A stretch of DNA of 19,393 bases from Sandaracinomonas sp041180785 (GCA_041180785.1 JBEGQV010000135.1:1-19393), one strand, 5' to 3'. Shown: positions 7,086-15,000, counted from the stretch's first letter. Notes: a model not told the origin generated them from the letters alone. Numbers and translations are program-made.

Positions 7086-7110
7086 ATCGGGGGCTTGCGC
7101 CCCCGATCTT
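7086..7110 (+). terminator. GC-rich hairpin after pit, probable terminator
   Basis: ATCGGGGGC-TTGC-GCCCCCGAT is a perfect 9-bp stem with a 4-nt loop at 7086-7107, followed by a weak CTTT tail. It lies between pit and the true start of the DUF2490 gene, so it may only attenuate read-through. Confidence 0.65.
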
Positions 7111-7126
7111 TCAACACCAATATAAA

Positions 7127-7960
7127 ATGAAAAAAATTAAAGGAGCCATTTTGGTGGCACTCACCCTTTTTGTGTTCATTGCAAATGGACAAGGCCCTCG
7201 TTCTTATTATCATATTTCTAATGGTTGGACAGACCTAAATGTCTCAGGTAAATTAGCTGGCAAATTTTCATGGCAAATTGAAAACCAGCATCGTAGAGAA
7301 GATATGCAAGGTGATTATAACGAAAGTACTACTACCGGAAATCCATATAACAACCTTAATCAACATGTTTTTCGCCCATACATTCACTTCCAGGCGAATC
7401 CAAATGTGCGCTTTTCCTTAATGCCCTTAGGATGGATTGGATCAAATCGTTTCAAAGATGGAAAACCTTCCGCTTTTTTTGCTGAACTTCGAATCGCACC
7501 ACAAGTAATCTTAACACAACAAATCGGACGACTGAAAATTGATCACCGCTTGCGCTATGAGTTCAGATGGTTAGGCGCCAACCAGGCAACAGACGACAAA
7601 AGTTTTTTGTATGGAGGAGATTTTAGTACCTCCACTTTTAAAGAAAGATTTCGTTACCAATTGAAAGGTACAATTCCATTGAATAAAGCAAAATTGGAAG
7701 ACAAAACTTTATATGCGCAGGCTTATAATGAATTATTTATCAACATGGGAGAAAATGTGGCAAATGTGAATCTTTTAGATCAAAATCGTGTTTTAATAGG
7801 ATTAGGATACCGATTTAATAAATTTTATTCTGTTGAAGCTGGATATATGCAACAAGTCATTTTCCGCTTTAATAATGCAGACAAAAACAATGTAGATGTC
7901 AACAATATTCTACAATTGAACCTCGCCATTTCAAATTTCGAGAGTTTATTTAAGAAATAG
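7127..7960 (+). CDS. DUF2490 family protein, probable outer-membrane beta-barrel
   Basis: This 277-residue protein starts at the ATG at 7127, not at the in-frame ATG at 7058: the upstream stretch overlaps the end of pit and encodes the terminator hairpin, while 7127 opens a clean signal peptide (MKKIKGAILVALTLFVFIANG, cut near Gly21). The mature part alternates polar and hydrophobic residues with many aromatics (GKFSWQIENQHRRED, HVFRPYIHFQ, IDHRLRYEFRWLG), the pattern of the DUF2490 family, which is predicted to form an outer-membrane barrel. The C-terminus is ILQLNLAISNFESLFKK. The biochemical role of the family is not known to me. It follows pit and shares a 14-nt leader sequence with it, so a link with phosphate uptake is possible but unproven. 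Confidence 0.85.
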   Translation: MKKIKGAILVALTLFVFIANGQGPRSYYHISNGWTDLNVSGKLAGKFSWQIENQHRREDMQGDYNESTTTGNPYNNLNQHVFRPYIHFQANPNVRFSLMPLGWIGSNRFKDGKPSAFFAELRIAPQVILTQQIGRLKIDHRLRYEFRWLGANQATDDKSFLYGGDFSTSTFKERFRYQLKGTIPLNKAKLEDKTLYAQAYNELFINMGENVANVNLLDQNRVLIGLGYRFNKFYSVEAGYMQQVIFRFNNADKNNVDVNNILQLNLAISNFESLFKK

Positions 7961-7974
7961 ACGAAAGCATTTTT

Positions 7975-7982
7975 TATCTTTG
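7975..7982 (+). promoter_or_regulatory. Candidate -7 promoter box for rsmG
   Basis: TATCTTTG matches TAnnTTTG exactly and lies 14 nt before the rsmG ATG, just after the stop of the DUF2490 gene. No clear -33 TTG is seen. Confidence 0.5.
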
Positions 7983-7996
7983 TACTTTCAACGCAT

Positions 7997-8623
7997 ATGA
8001 AAGCACAAATCATCAAAAAATATTTTCCTCAAATAACAGAAAAGCAGCTCAAGCAATTCGAGCTGCTTTTTCCATTGTACGAAGAATGGAATGAAAAAAT
8101 TAATGTCGTTTCGAGAAAAGACATTGAAAACCTGATGGAACATCATGTGCTTCATTCCTTGGCCATTGCCAAATTCATACCATTTAATGTAGGAACTGAA
8201 ATTTTAGATGTGGGTACAGGTGGAGGATTTCCGGGTATCCCCTTGGCCATCATGTTCCCCGATTGTCAATTTACGCTTATTGATTCCATCGGAAAAAAAA
8301 TCAAAGTGGTCGAAGAAGTTTCGAAAGCTTTAGGATTGAAAAACGTATTAGCCATTCATGGAAGAGCGGAACAACTGACAACCGACTATGAATTTATCGT
8401 CAGCAGGGCCGTCACAAGAATGAGTCCATTTTACGAGTGGGTCAAACATAAAATTAACAAAAACAATTACCATAAAATAAAAAATGGTCTATTGTGTTTA
8501 AAAGGGGGTGACTTAGAAGAAGAATTAGCAGAATTTGGAAGGAAAAACAAGGTTGTCGAACTTTATACCTACTTTGAAGAACCATTTTTTGAAACCAAAA
8601 AATTAGTTTACGTACCCATGTAA
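7997..8623 (+). CDS. rsmG: 16S rRNA (guanine-N7)-methyltransferase RsmG (GidB)
   Basis: This 208-residue methyltransferase uses S-adenosylmethionine to methylate N7 of the conserved guanine at E. coli position 527 of 16S rRNA. The SAM-binding fold is seen as EILDVGTGGGFPGIPLAI at about 68-85 and FTLIDSIGKKIKVV with acidic Asp96. GRAEQL at 122-127 and the VSRAV motif at 135-139 are family hallmarks. The N-terminal helical region (LYEEWNEKINVVSRKD) also matches. The length is typical for the family. The ATG at 7997 follows its own -7-like box closely. The next gene begins 11 nt downstream, so the glycosyltransferase may share its transcript. Confidence 0.94.
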   Translation: MKAQIIKKYFPQITEKQLKQFELLFPLYEEWNEKINVVSRKDIENLMEHHVLHSLAIAKFIPFNVGTEILDVGTGGGFPGIPLAIMFPDCQFTLIDSIGKKIKVVEEVSKALGLKNVLAIHGRAEQLTTDYEFIVSRAVTRMSPFYEWVKHKINKNNYHKIKNGLLCLKGGDLEEELAEFGRKNKVVELYTYFEEPFFETKKLVYVPM

Positions 8624-8634
8624 TTTGTACCGCC

Positions 8635-9624
8635 TTGAAACCTACCATCTCTGTCGCCCTGTGTACTTACAATGGAGAAAAGTTTCTCAAAGCCCAACTA
8701 GAAAGCATTCTTCAACAAAGCCTTCCAGTTGATGAAATCATTATTTGCGATGATGGCTCTACGGACAAAACACTCGATATTGTTCATCAAGTTCAGGCAA
8801 GTACTGCAACACCCATTCAATTATATCAAAATTCAGAAAATCTTGGATCGTCTAGAAATTTTGAACAATGCGTCAAGCATTGTTCAGGTGACTATATTTT
8901 CCTTTCTGATCAGGATGACCTTTGGAAAAATCATAAAGTTGAACGGATCATGCAATTGTTCCATCAACACAAGGATTGGATGGCTGTTTTTTCTAATGCG
9001 CAAATCATCAATCAGCAAGGGGAATATCTGGGCAATACTGCTTTTGACGAAATTGAATTTACGGAGGCATTACAAGAAAATTGGAAGGCAGGACAAGCAT
9101 TTCACATTTTATTAAGAGGTTATGTAGTTACTGGAGCAACCTTGGCTATTCGTAAAGAAATAGTCCCTCAAGTTTTCCCAACACCAAATCTGATCAAAGA
9201 ATTAATACACGACGGGTGGATTGCCCTGTTTTTATCCATTCACCAACAAATTGGATTTACCAATGAGTGTTTAATTGATTACCGCACGCACGCGAGTCAA
9301 CAAGTCGGTTTTGGCAAAAAAGGCAAGAAAATTACACTCTTTGATCGTTTTAAAAGAGATCGAACAGAAAAATTGAATCGGATTTTACCAAGTGTCAAAA
9401 ATTCTGCAGCCTTATACGACTATTTTATTACCTTACCTACCCTTCCTAAACATATCATTGAATTATTAGAAAGCAGAAAAAATCATTTTGTCTTTCGCTA
9501 TCAATTACCCGAAAATAGGTTGATGCGTATTTTGCCAATTCTTGGACATGTACAATCGGGCTCTTATGCAAAGCATGAAGTGGGTAAATGGTGGAGAACA
9601 GTTTTAGGCGATTTATTTGAATAA
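8635..9624 (+). CDS. Family 2 glycosyltransferase
   Basis: This 329-residue enzyme is a GT-A fold glycosyltransferase of family GT2, which transfers a sugar from a nucleotide-sugar donor to a glycan or lipid acceptor in the cytoplasm. Visible motifs are the N-terminal ISVALCTYNGEKFLKAQLES, the nucleotide-binding IIICDDGSTDKT with Asp39-Asp40, and the metal-binding FLSDQDDLW at 89-97 (DXD-like). The C-terminal third (from about 225) is basic and variable; no long membrane helix is seen. The start codon is TTG at 8635, chosen because residue 3 onward matches the family start and no ATG is nearby. The acceptor and donor cannot be predicted. It ends one base before the ATG of the DUF5672 gene, so the two are a translationally linked pair. 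Confidence 0.88.
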   Translation: MKPTISVALCTYNGEKFLKAQLESILQQSLPVDEIIICDDGSTDKTLDIVHQVQASTATPIQLYQNSENLGSSRNFEQCVKHCSGDYIFLSDQDDLWKNHKVERIMQLFHQHKDWMAVFSNAQIINQQGEYLGNTAFDEIEFTEALQENWKAGQAFHILLRGYVVTGATLAIRKEIVPQVFPTPNLIKELIHDGWIALFLSIHQQIGFTNECLIDYRTHASQQVGFGKKGKKITLFDRFKRDRTEKLNRILPSVKNSAALYDYFITLPTLPKHIIELLESRKNHFVFRYQLPENRLMRILPILGHVQSGSYAKHEVGKWWRTVLGDLFE

Positions 9625-9625
9625 G

Positions 9626-10333
9626 ATGAAACAAGTAGTGGTTGTTATTCCTGTTTACCAACAAACGCTTAATGCGCTAGAGCAAAAATCGCTTGCGCAG
9701 TGTCAAAAAATTTTAGGCCATTATCCAATCGTTTTTGTGGCACCTGAAGGATTAAACCCGTCCTATTTCCAACAAATCCCAACGCATCAAATTAGTTATT
9801 TTGATGCCTCCTATTTCCAAAATACCTCAACCTATAATCAATTATTGGTTTCAATAGACTTTTACAAGCGCTTTTCGGATTTTGAATTTATGCTCATCTA
9901 TCAATTAGATGCATTTGTGTTTGCCGATAAGCTAAGTGAATGGTGTAATCAAGGATATGATTACATTGGTGCCCCTCAGCTAACGGAAGAACATTTTGGA
10001 AATCCGAATTTTCAAAATTCCCTTACCAAACCTTTGATGCTGAATGGCGGGTTTTCCTTGCGAAAGATTCGTTCCTTTCTAAAATTATTACGCATTTATC
10101 ATTTGTTTTATACCAAATGGCCATCCAACGAAGATTCTTTGTTTTCATTTTATCATAAACGCGCATGGCCTCTTCGCTTTATTTTCAAATTACCCACTTG
10201 GCAAACAGCGCTGAAGTTTGGATTTGAGAATGACCCAGAAAAATGTTTTGAATTAAATCAGCAACAACTACCCTTTGGATGCCATGCATGGGAAAAATAT
10301 AATCCGGCATTTTGGGATAGATATATCGGTTAA
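9626..10333 (+). CDS. DUF5672 family protein, putative glycosyltransferase-like
   Basis: This 235-residue protein is read from the ATG at 9626, which follows the TAA of the glycosyltransferase by one base; an in-frame TTG at 9617 would add three residues. It matches the DUF5672 family as I know it: VVVVIPVYQ at the start, FEFMLIYQLDAFVFADKL and YDYIGAPQL in the middle, MLNGGFSLRKIRSF, then PSNEDSLFSF, and LPFGCHAWEKYNPAFW near the end. The QLDAFVF and EDSLF segments look like acidic donor or metal sites of a GT-A type fold. Members usually sit among polysaccharide genes. It probably works with the GT2 enzyme on the same surface glycan or glycolipid; this is inference from position. Confidence 0.8.
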   Translation: MKQVVVVIPVYQQTLNALEQKSLAQCQKILGHYPIVFVAPEGLNPSYFQQIPTHQISYFDASYFQNTSTYNQLLVSIDFYKRFSDFEFMLIYQLDAFVFADKLSEWCNQGYDYIGAPQLTEEHFGNPNFQNSLTKPLMLNGGFSLRKIRSFLKLLRIYHLFYTKWPSNEDSLFSFYHKRAWPLRFIFKLPTWQTALKFGFENDPEKCFELNQQQLPFGCHAWEKYNPAFWDRYIG

Positions 10334-10340
10334 ATATGCG

Positions 10341-10348
10341 TAATTTTG
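10341..10348 (+). promoter_or_regulatory. Candidate -7 promoter box for gpmI
   Basis: TAATTTTG matches TAnnTTTG, 20 nt before the GTG start of gpmI and 7 nt after the DUF5672 stop. The nearest upstream TTG is 26 nt away, longer than ideal. Confidence 0.45.
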
Positions 10349-10368
10349 TAAAAAATTAGCATAATACT

Positions 10369-11889
10369 GTGAACAAGAAAGTTGTTTTAATGATTTTAGA
10401 TGGTTGGGGAATTGCCACCAACCCAAAAGTTTCTGCCATTGATGCAGCAAACACTCCATTTATCGATTCGTTATATGGAAAATACTCCCATTCAAAATTA
10501 GAAGCCTCTGGTTTGGCTGTAGGTTTGCCAGAAGGACAAATGGGAAATTCGGAAGTTGGACACATGAATTTAGGGGCTGGCCGTGTGGTGTACCAAAACT
10601 TAGTCCGTATCAACAAAGCGGTTGCGGAAAATACCTTAGGTCAAGAGCCTGAATTAGCCAACGCATTTGATTATGCAAAAGCAAATAATAAATCAGTTCA
10701 TTTTATTGGCTTAGTTTCAGATGGGGGTGTGCATGCCCATATTGAACATTTAAAATCATTATTAACAAGTGCGCAAGCTGCTGGTTTAGCCAATGTATTT
10801 GTTCATGCCTTTACGGATGGCCGTGATTGTGATCCAAAATCTGGATTAAAATTCATGACTGATTTGCAAAATCACTGCGTGAAAACGGGTTCAAAGATTG
10901 CTTCGGTGACGGGTCGTTATTATGCAATGGACCGTGATAATCGTTGGGAACGTGTTGCCTTGGCTTACAATGCGATGGTCAAAGCGGAGGGAACTCCGAG
11001 CCAGGATGTCATCAAATCCATTGAAGCCTCTTATGCAGAAAATGTAACAGATGAATTTATCAAGCCGATCATCATGACAAATGCTGACGGTTCTCCGGTC
11101 GCTAAAATCCAAGAAGGTGATGTGGTGATCTGTTTTAATTTCCGAACAGACCGAGGAAGAGAAATCACCCAGGCCTTAACACAGAAAGATTTTCATGAGC
11201 AAAACATGTACAAATTGAATTTGTATTATTTGACCATGACGGAATATGACAAAGAATTCAAAGGAGTTCGCGTGATTTTCAATGATTCCAATTTACCAAT
11301 GACCATGGGTGAAGTGTTGGAAGGAGCTGGTAAAAAACAAATTCGTATTGCAGAAACAGAGAAATATCCGCACGTGACGTTTTTCTTTTCGGGCGGAAGA
11401 GAGCAGCCATTTGTTGGACAAACTAATTTATTACGCAACTCTCCCAAAGTTGCTACGTACGACTTACAGCCAGAGATGTCGGCTGGTGAACTTCGTGATG
11501 CATTGATTCCTGAATTAGAAAAAGAAGAGGTAGATTTTGTGTGTTTGAATTTTGCTAATCCAGACATGGTTGGTCATACGGGAGTTTTCTCGGCAGTCGT
11601 AAAAGCGGTAGAGACCGTAGATGCATGTGCCAAGGCAGTTGTAGAAACTGGCTTGCAGCATGGTTATAGTTTTATCATCATTGCTGACCACGGAAATGCC
11701 GATGTAATGATCAACGAAGATGGTACTCCAAATACTGCTCACTCAACCAATTTGGTACCGTGTATATTAGTTGACAAAGAGTTGAAACCAACCATGAAAA
11801 ATGGTAAATTAGGTGATGTGTCACCAACCATCTTAAAAATGATGGGAGTTGCGCAACCGAAAGAAATGACGGGAGAACCTTTATTTTAA
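10369..11889 (+). CDS. gpmI: 2,3-bisphosphoglycerate-independent phosphoglycerate mutase
   Basis: This 506-residue cytoplasmic enzyme interconverts 3- and 2-phosphoglycerate in glycolysis and gluconeogenesis, using two manganese ions. It is an alkaline-phosphatase-superfamily protein: LMILDGWG at 7-14 gives the first metal aspartate, GQMGNSEVGHMNLGAGR contains the phosphorylated Ser61, and later come FTDGRD, RYYAMDRDNRWER and NFRTDRGREI for substrate binding. The second metal cluster is formed by NPDMVGHTG, IIADHGNADVM and TAHSTNLVP near the C-terminus. The length is normal. The start is GTG at 10369, giving the standard family start (MNKKVVLMILDGWG). Enolase, the next pathway enzyme, lies about 1.5 kb downstream. 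Confidence 0.96.
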   Translation: MNKKVVLMILDGWGIATNPKVSAIDAANTPFIDSLYGKYSHSKLEASGLAVGLPEGQMGNSEVGHMNLGAGRVVYQNLVRINKAVAENTLGQEPELANAFDYAKANNKSVHFIGLVSDGGVHAHIEHLKSLLTSAQAAGLANVFVHAFTDGRDCDPKSGLKFMTDLQNHCVKTGSKIASVTGRYYAMDRDNRWERVALAYNAMVKAEGTPSQDVIKSIEASYAENVTDEFIKPIIMTNADGSPVAKIQEGDVVICFNFRTDRGREITQALTQKDFHEQNMYKLNLYYLTMTEYDKEFKGVRVIFNDSNLPMTMGEVLEGAGKKQIRIAETEKYPHVTFFFSGGREQPFVGQTNLLRNSPKVATYDLQPEMSAGELRDALIPELEKEEVDFVCLNFANPDMVGHTGVFSAVVKAVETVDACAKAVVETGLQHGYSFIIIADHGNADVMINEDGTPNTAHSTNLVPCILVDKELKPTMKNGKLGDVSPTILKMMGVAQPKEMTGEPLF

Positions 11890-11905
11890 TTAAATTACTC
11901 AATAT

Positions 11906-12565
11906 ATGGCAAAGGTTGTAATTTTTGGAAATGCGTTAACGGCTGAATTAGCCCTTTATTATTTACAACATGACAGCGAGCACGAAGTGGTCGCTTTTAC
12001 GGTCAATCGTGAATATATCAAAGAAGAAACCTTTCAAGGATTACCTCTTGTGCCGTTTGAAGACGTTGAAAAAATTTATCCACCAGCAAACTATTCATTT
12101 TTTGCGCCATTAACAGAGCGACAAATGAACAGAGTTCGTGCACGAATTTATCAAGAAGCGAAAGACAAGGGATATTCTTTTATCTCCTATATTAGTTCGA
12201 AAGCAACAGTTCTCACCAATGATATTGGAGAGAACTGTTTTATCTTAGAAGACAATACGATTCAACCATTTGTAAAAATTGGAAACAATTGCGTGTTGTG
12301 GTCGGGCAACCACATTGGTCACCATGGAACCATTGGAGATCACGTATTTTTCACCTCCCATGTTGTTTTATCTGGAAGATGCGTTGTGGGAGATTACTGC
12401 TTCTTTGGCGTTAATGCAACCATACGCGATTTGTCTACCCTGGGAGAAGGAACCTTAGTTGCCATGGGTAGTAATCTTACCAAACAAAAAACTGAGCCAT
12501 GGAGTATTTGGAAGGGTAACCCTGCTGAGATGGCGAAGATTAGTAGTAAGGATATTAAAATATAA
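11906..12565 (+). CDS. Left-handed beta-helix acyltransferase, NeuD/PglD-like
   Basis: This 219-residue protein has an N-terminal nucleotide-sugar-binding-type domain (MAKVVIFGNALTAELALYYL, about 1-90). A hexapeptide-repeat region follows at about 105-190, with repeated I/V-G-x-N/D-C-x-x motifs such as IGENCFILEDNTI, IGNNCVLWSGNHIGHHGTIG and VVGDYCFFGVNATIRD. This is the plan of sugar O- or N-acetyltransferases of the NeuD/PglD/PerB type, which use acetyl-CoA; the HIGHHGTIGD segment carries the likely catalytic His. The substrate is unknown, though an amino-sugar or deoxysugar for a surface glycan would fit the two glycan genes upstream of gpmI. It starts 16 nt after gpmI and its stop codon lies in a palindrome shared with the next, convergent gene. 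Confidence 0.85.
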   Translation: MAKVVIFGNALTAELALYYLQHDSEHEVVAFTVNREYIKEETFQGLPLVPFEDVEKIYPPANYSFFAPLTERQMNRVRARIYQEAKDKGYSFISYISSKATVLTNDIGENCFILEDNTIQPFVKIGNNCVLWSGNHIGHHGTIGDHVFFTSHVVLSGRCVVGDYCFFGVNATIRDLSTLGEGTLVAMGSNLTKQKTEPWSIWKGNPAEMAKISSKDIKI

Positions 12566-12578
12566 GTAAGCTTACTTA
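12563..12578. repeat. 16-bp palindrome spanning the stop codons of two convergent genes
   Basis: TAAGTAAGCTTACTTA is a perfect palindrome. Its first three bases are the TAA of the acyltransferase (plus strand) and its last three are the TAA of the rhodanese-thioredoxin gene (minus strand). As RNA it could form a 6-bp stem with an AGCT loop on either strand. On the plus strand A-rich rather than T-rich sequence follows, so termination would be weak. Confidence 0.7.
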
Positions 12579-13262
12579 AAAAAGTCCTCTCAGTTTCTCC
12601 TCCTCCTGAAAACCTGTAACTTTTTGGACTAGTTTGCCATTTTTGAAGACCAAGAATCCGGGGATTTCATCGATTCCATAGGCTTGAAGGATGGCTTGGT
12701 TGCCATCAGCTTCTACTTTTAGGACTTTTACTTTACCATCAAATTCTGTTGCCAGTTTATCAACGATGGGCATCATTTTGATACAAGGAGCACACCATTT
12801 GGCAAAGAAATCAACCACCACATGGGATTCTTTTTGGATGATGGCATCAAAGTCGGATTTTTTCCAAGCTTGATCATGTTGAACAGCAGGTACGCCTTCA
12901 AGAGGTTTCATTTTGGTGGTCCATTTTAAGTATCCCCCTTTCAATTCTGTTACTTGAAAGCCTTCTTTGCGCATGATTTCGGCAGCTTGTGCTGAACGCC
13001 CGCCTGATAAGCAATAGACTAAAACTGGTTTTGACTTATCAAGTGTTTTCATTTTTTCTATAAAATCAGCTGATCGGAAGTCGATATTTTGCGCTTTTGG
13101 GAGGTGTCCCCCTCCAAATTCGCCGGAGGTGCGCACATCGATAAGATGTGCAGTTGGATTTTGTTGAATAGCCTTTTCAAAAGCATCCGGTTCTACCGAT
13201 TGAGAAAGGGCTGCAAAGGATACAAAAAGCGTTAAAGTCAAAATTGAGACAAAAATTTTCAT
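12576..13262 (-). CDS. Exported rhodanese-thioredoxin fusion protein
   Basis: This 228-residue protein has a signal peptide (MKIFVSILTLTLFVSFAALS, cut near residue 20), placing it in the periplasm. Residues about 24-122 are a rhodanese domain: HLIDVRTSGEFGGGHLPKA, and the active-site loop YCLSGGRS with Cys84. Residues about 128-228 are a thioredoxin domain with the redox pair WCAPC (Cys157, Cys160) and the cis-proline loop EIPGF (Pro201). Rhodaneses handle sulfane sulfur, and thioredoxins reduce or exchange disulfides. The fusion may pass sulfur or electrons between the two sites, but the substrate is unknown. It lies alone on the minus strand between convergent and divergent neighbours; no clear promoter was found. 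Confidence 0.9.
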   Translation of the reverse strand: MKIFVSILTLTLFVSFAALSQSVEPDAFEKAIQQNPTAHLIDVRTSGEFGGGHLPKAQNIDFRSADFIEKMKTLDKSKPVLVYCLSGGRSAQAAEIMRKEGFQVTELKGGYLKWTTKMKPLEGVPAVQHDQAWKKSDFDAIIQKESHVVVDFFAKWCAPCIKMMPIVDKLATEFDGKVKVLKVEADGNQAILQAYGIDEIPGFLVFKNGKLVQKVTGFQEEEKLRGLF

Positions 13263-13312
13263 ATAATAGGCTTATTAACAGATATTTAATGAGTTAAGTG
13301 ATAAAATTATAA

Positions 13313-13332
13313 GGAATTTAATCAAAAATTCC
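13313..13332. repeat. Inverted repeat upstream of the eno promoter
   Basis: GGAATTT-AATCAA-AAATTCC is a perfect 7-bp inverted repeat with a 6-nt centre, ending just before the -33 element of eno. It is a possible regulator site for eno or for the divergent rhodanese-thioredoxin gene. Confidence 0.4.
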
Positions 13333-13338
13333 GTTATT

Positions 13339-13366
13339 TTGCACTGCAATTTATGCAATAAGTTTG
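13339..13366 (+). promoter_or_regulatory. Promoter of eno
   Basis: TTG at 13339-13341 (within TTTTG) and TAAGTTTG at 13359-13366 are 17 nt apart, a close fit to the Bacteroidota -33/-7 consensus. The leader would be about 25 nt before the ATG at 13398. The -33 TTG is also the left end of the dyad TTGCA-C-TGCAA (13339-13349), which could be an operator. Confidence 0.7.
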
Positions 13367-13397
13367 TAAAATAATTTCTAACAATAATTTTTAAAAG

Positions 13398-14675
13398 ATG
13401 AGTGCAATACAGTACGTTCATGCCAGACAAATTTTAGATTCGCGTGGCAACCCAACAGTTGAAGTAGATATTAAAACAGAGGACGGAGCTTTTGGTAGAG
13501 CTGCGGTACCATCAGGTGCATCTACAGGTGTTCACGAGGCAGTAGAACTACGTGATGATGATAAGTCGGTTTACGTTGGAAAAGGTGTTTTAAAGGCCGT
13601 AGAAAATGTTAATACAAAAATTGCTGAAGAATTATGGGGTTTAGAAGTTTCTGAACAAAACATGATCGACCGTTTGATGATTGAAATTGACGGAACAGCT
13701 AATAAAGGAAATTTGGGTGCTAACGCGATTTTGGGCGTATCCATGGCAGTTGCGAAAGCGGCAGCACAAGAAGCAGGATTATCATTATACCGTTATATTG
13801 GTGGTGTTAATGCAAATACATTGCCAGTACCGATGATGAACATCTTGAACGGTGGATCACATGCAGATAACTCAATTGACTTCCAAGAGTTCATGGTAAT
13901 GCCTGCAAAAGCAGAGAGCTTCTCGCATGCATTGCGTATGGGAACGGAAGTTTTCCATGCCTTGAAAGGAGTATTGAAAAGCAAAGGATATTCGACAAAC
14001 GTTGGTGATGAAGGTGGATTTGCACCAAACATCAAGTCGAATGAAGAAGCAATCGAAATCGTTTTACAATCGATTGAGAAAGCAGGTTATAAGCCAGGTG
14101 AGGAAATCTTCATCGCGATGGATGCCGCTTCTTCTGAGTTTTATGATGAGAAAACTGGATTGTATACCTTCAAGAAATCGGATGGTAAGCAATTGAATTC
14201 AATGGAAATGGCTGCTTATTGGCAGACATGGGTGAATAAATACCCAATCATCTCTATTGAAGACGGTATGGCTGAAGACGATTGGGCAGGTTGGGCTGAG
14301 CAAACAAAATTGATCGGTTCTAAGTGTCAATTAGTAGGTGACGATTTATTCGTAACAAACGTGAAGCGTTTACAAGAAGGTATCGAAAAAGGTGTAGCGA
14401 ATGCGGTATTGGTGAAAGTAAACCAAATTGGTTCCTTAACTGAAACAATTGATACGGTAAACTTAGCGAAGCGTAATTCATACAAAAACATTATGTCTCA
14501 CCGTTCGGGCGAGACGGAAGATGCAACTATTGCTGACTTAGCAGTTGCCTTGAACACAGGTCAAATTAAGACTGGTTCAGCTTCTCGTTCAGACCGTATG
14601 GCGAAATACAACCAATTATTAAGAATTGAGGAAGAGTTAGGTGCTAACGCTTACTTCCCAGGTTTAAATTTCTAA
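13398..14675 (+). CDS. eno: Enolase (phosphopyruvate hydratase)
   Basis: This 425-residue glycolytic enzyme dehydrates 2-phosphoglycerate to phosphoenolpyruvate with magnesium; it is cytoplasmic and often part of RNA degradosomes. Motifs in order: QILDSRGNPTVEVD at the N-terminus, GASTGVHEAVELRD (mobile loop), GANAILGVSMA, NILNGGSHADNSIDFQEFM, NVGDEGGFAPN, the metal ligands in IAMDAASSEFY, SIEDGMAEDDW and LVGDDLFVTN, the catalytic Lys in VLVKVNQIG, and SHRSGETEDATIADLAVA near the end. The length is normal for bacteria. The promoter is one of the best in the window, in keeping with high expression. ftsB follows after 10 nt. Confidence 0.98.
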   Translation: MSAIQYVHARQILDSRGNPTVEVDIKTEDGAFGRAAVPSGASTGVHEAVELRDDDKSVYVGKGVLKAVENVNTKIAEELWGLEVSEQNMIDRLMIEIDGTANKGNLGANAILGVSMAVAKAAAQEAGLSLYRYIGGVNANTLPVPMMNILNGGSHADNSIDFQEFMVMPAKAESFSHALRMGTEVFHALKGVLKSKGYSTNVGDEGGFAPNIKSNEEAIEIVLQSIEKAGYKPGEEIFIAMDAASSEFYDEKTGLYTFKKSDGKQLNSMEMAAYWQTWVNKYPIISIEDGMAEDDWAGWAEQTKLIGSKCQLVGDDLFVTNVKRLQEGIEKGVANAVLVKVNQIGSLTETIDTVNLAKRNSYKNIMSHRSGETEDATIADLAVALNTGQIKTGSASRSDRMAKYNQLLRIEEELGANAYFPGLNF

Positions 14676-14685
14676 TTGAAAATAA

Positions 14686-15000
14686 ATGGAGTTCTTCAAA
14701 CGATGGTTTATGGGTCCGTATCGCTTTTATGTGATCACTACCACCGTGATGTTGGCTTGGATGTTTTTACTGGATTCCAATGATTTAGGAGTACAGATTC
14801 GTTTGAGTAGGGAACTTTACCATTTGAGGTCTGAAAAGGCTTATTATCAGGAGCAACTCAAAGAGTTAGCGAAAGAAAAACGAATGATGATGGGCAACTC
14901 AGCACTTTTAGAAAAATACGCTCGAGAAAAATATTTGATGAAACGTCCGAAAGAAGATATTTATATCATTGTGGACGATCAGAATAATGGGATCGAATAA
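14686..15000 (+). CDS. ftsB: FtsB/DivIC-type septum formation initiator protein
   Basis: This 104-residue protein fits the FtsB/DivIC family: a short cytoplasmic start, one membrane helix at about 13-30 (FYVITTTVMLAWMFLLD), then a charged coiled coil at about 36-70 (LSRELYHLRSEKAYYQEQLKELAKE), and the family C-terminal motif LEKYAREKYLMKRPKEDIYII. In the divisome FtsB pairs with FtsL and helps activate septal wall synthesis. Its place 10 nt after enolase is the classic neighbourhood of ftsB in many bacteria. The stop is followed directly by a strong terminator that closes the eno-ftsB unit. Confidence 0.9.
   Translation: MEFFKRWFMGPYRFYVITTTVMLAWMFLLDSNDLGVQIRLSRELYHLRSEKAYYQEQLKELAKEKRMMMGNSALLEKYAREKYLMKRPKEDIYIIVDDQNNGIE

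Noticed and set aside
7058..7126. Upstream start for the DUF2490 gene
   Set aside because: This stretch overlaps the end of pit and the GC-rich hairpin and encodes no signal sequence; the ATG at 7127 opens a typical signal peptide.
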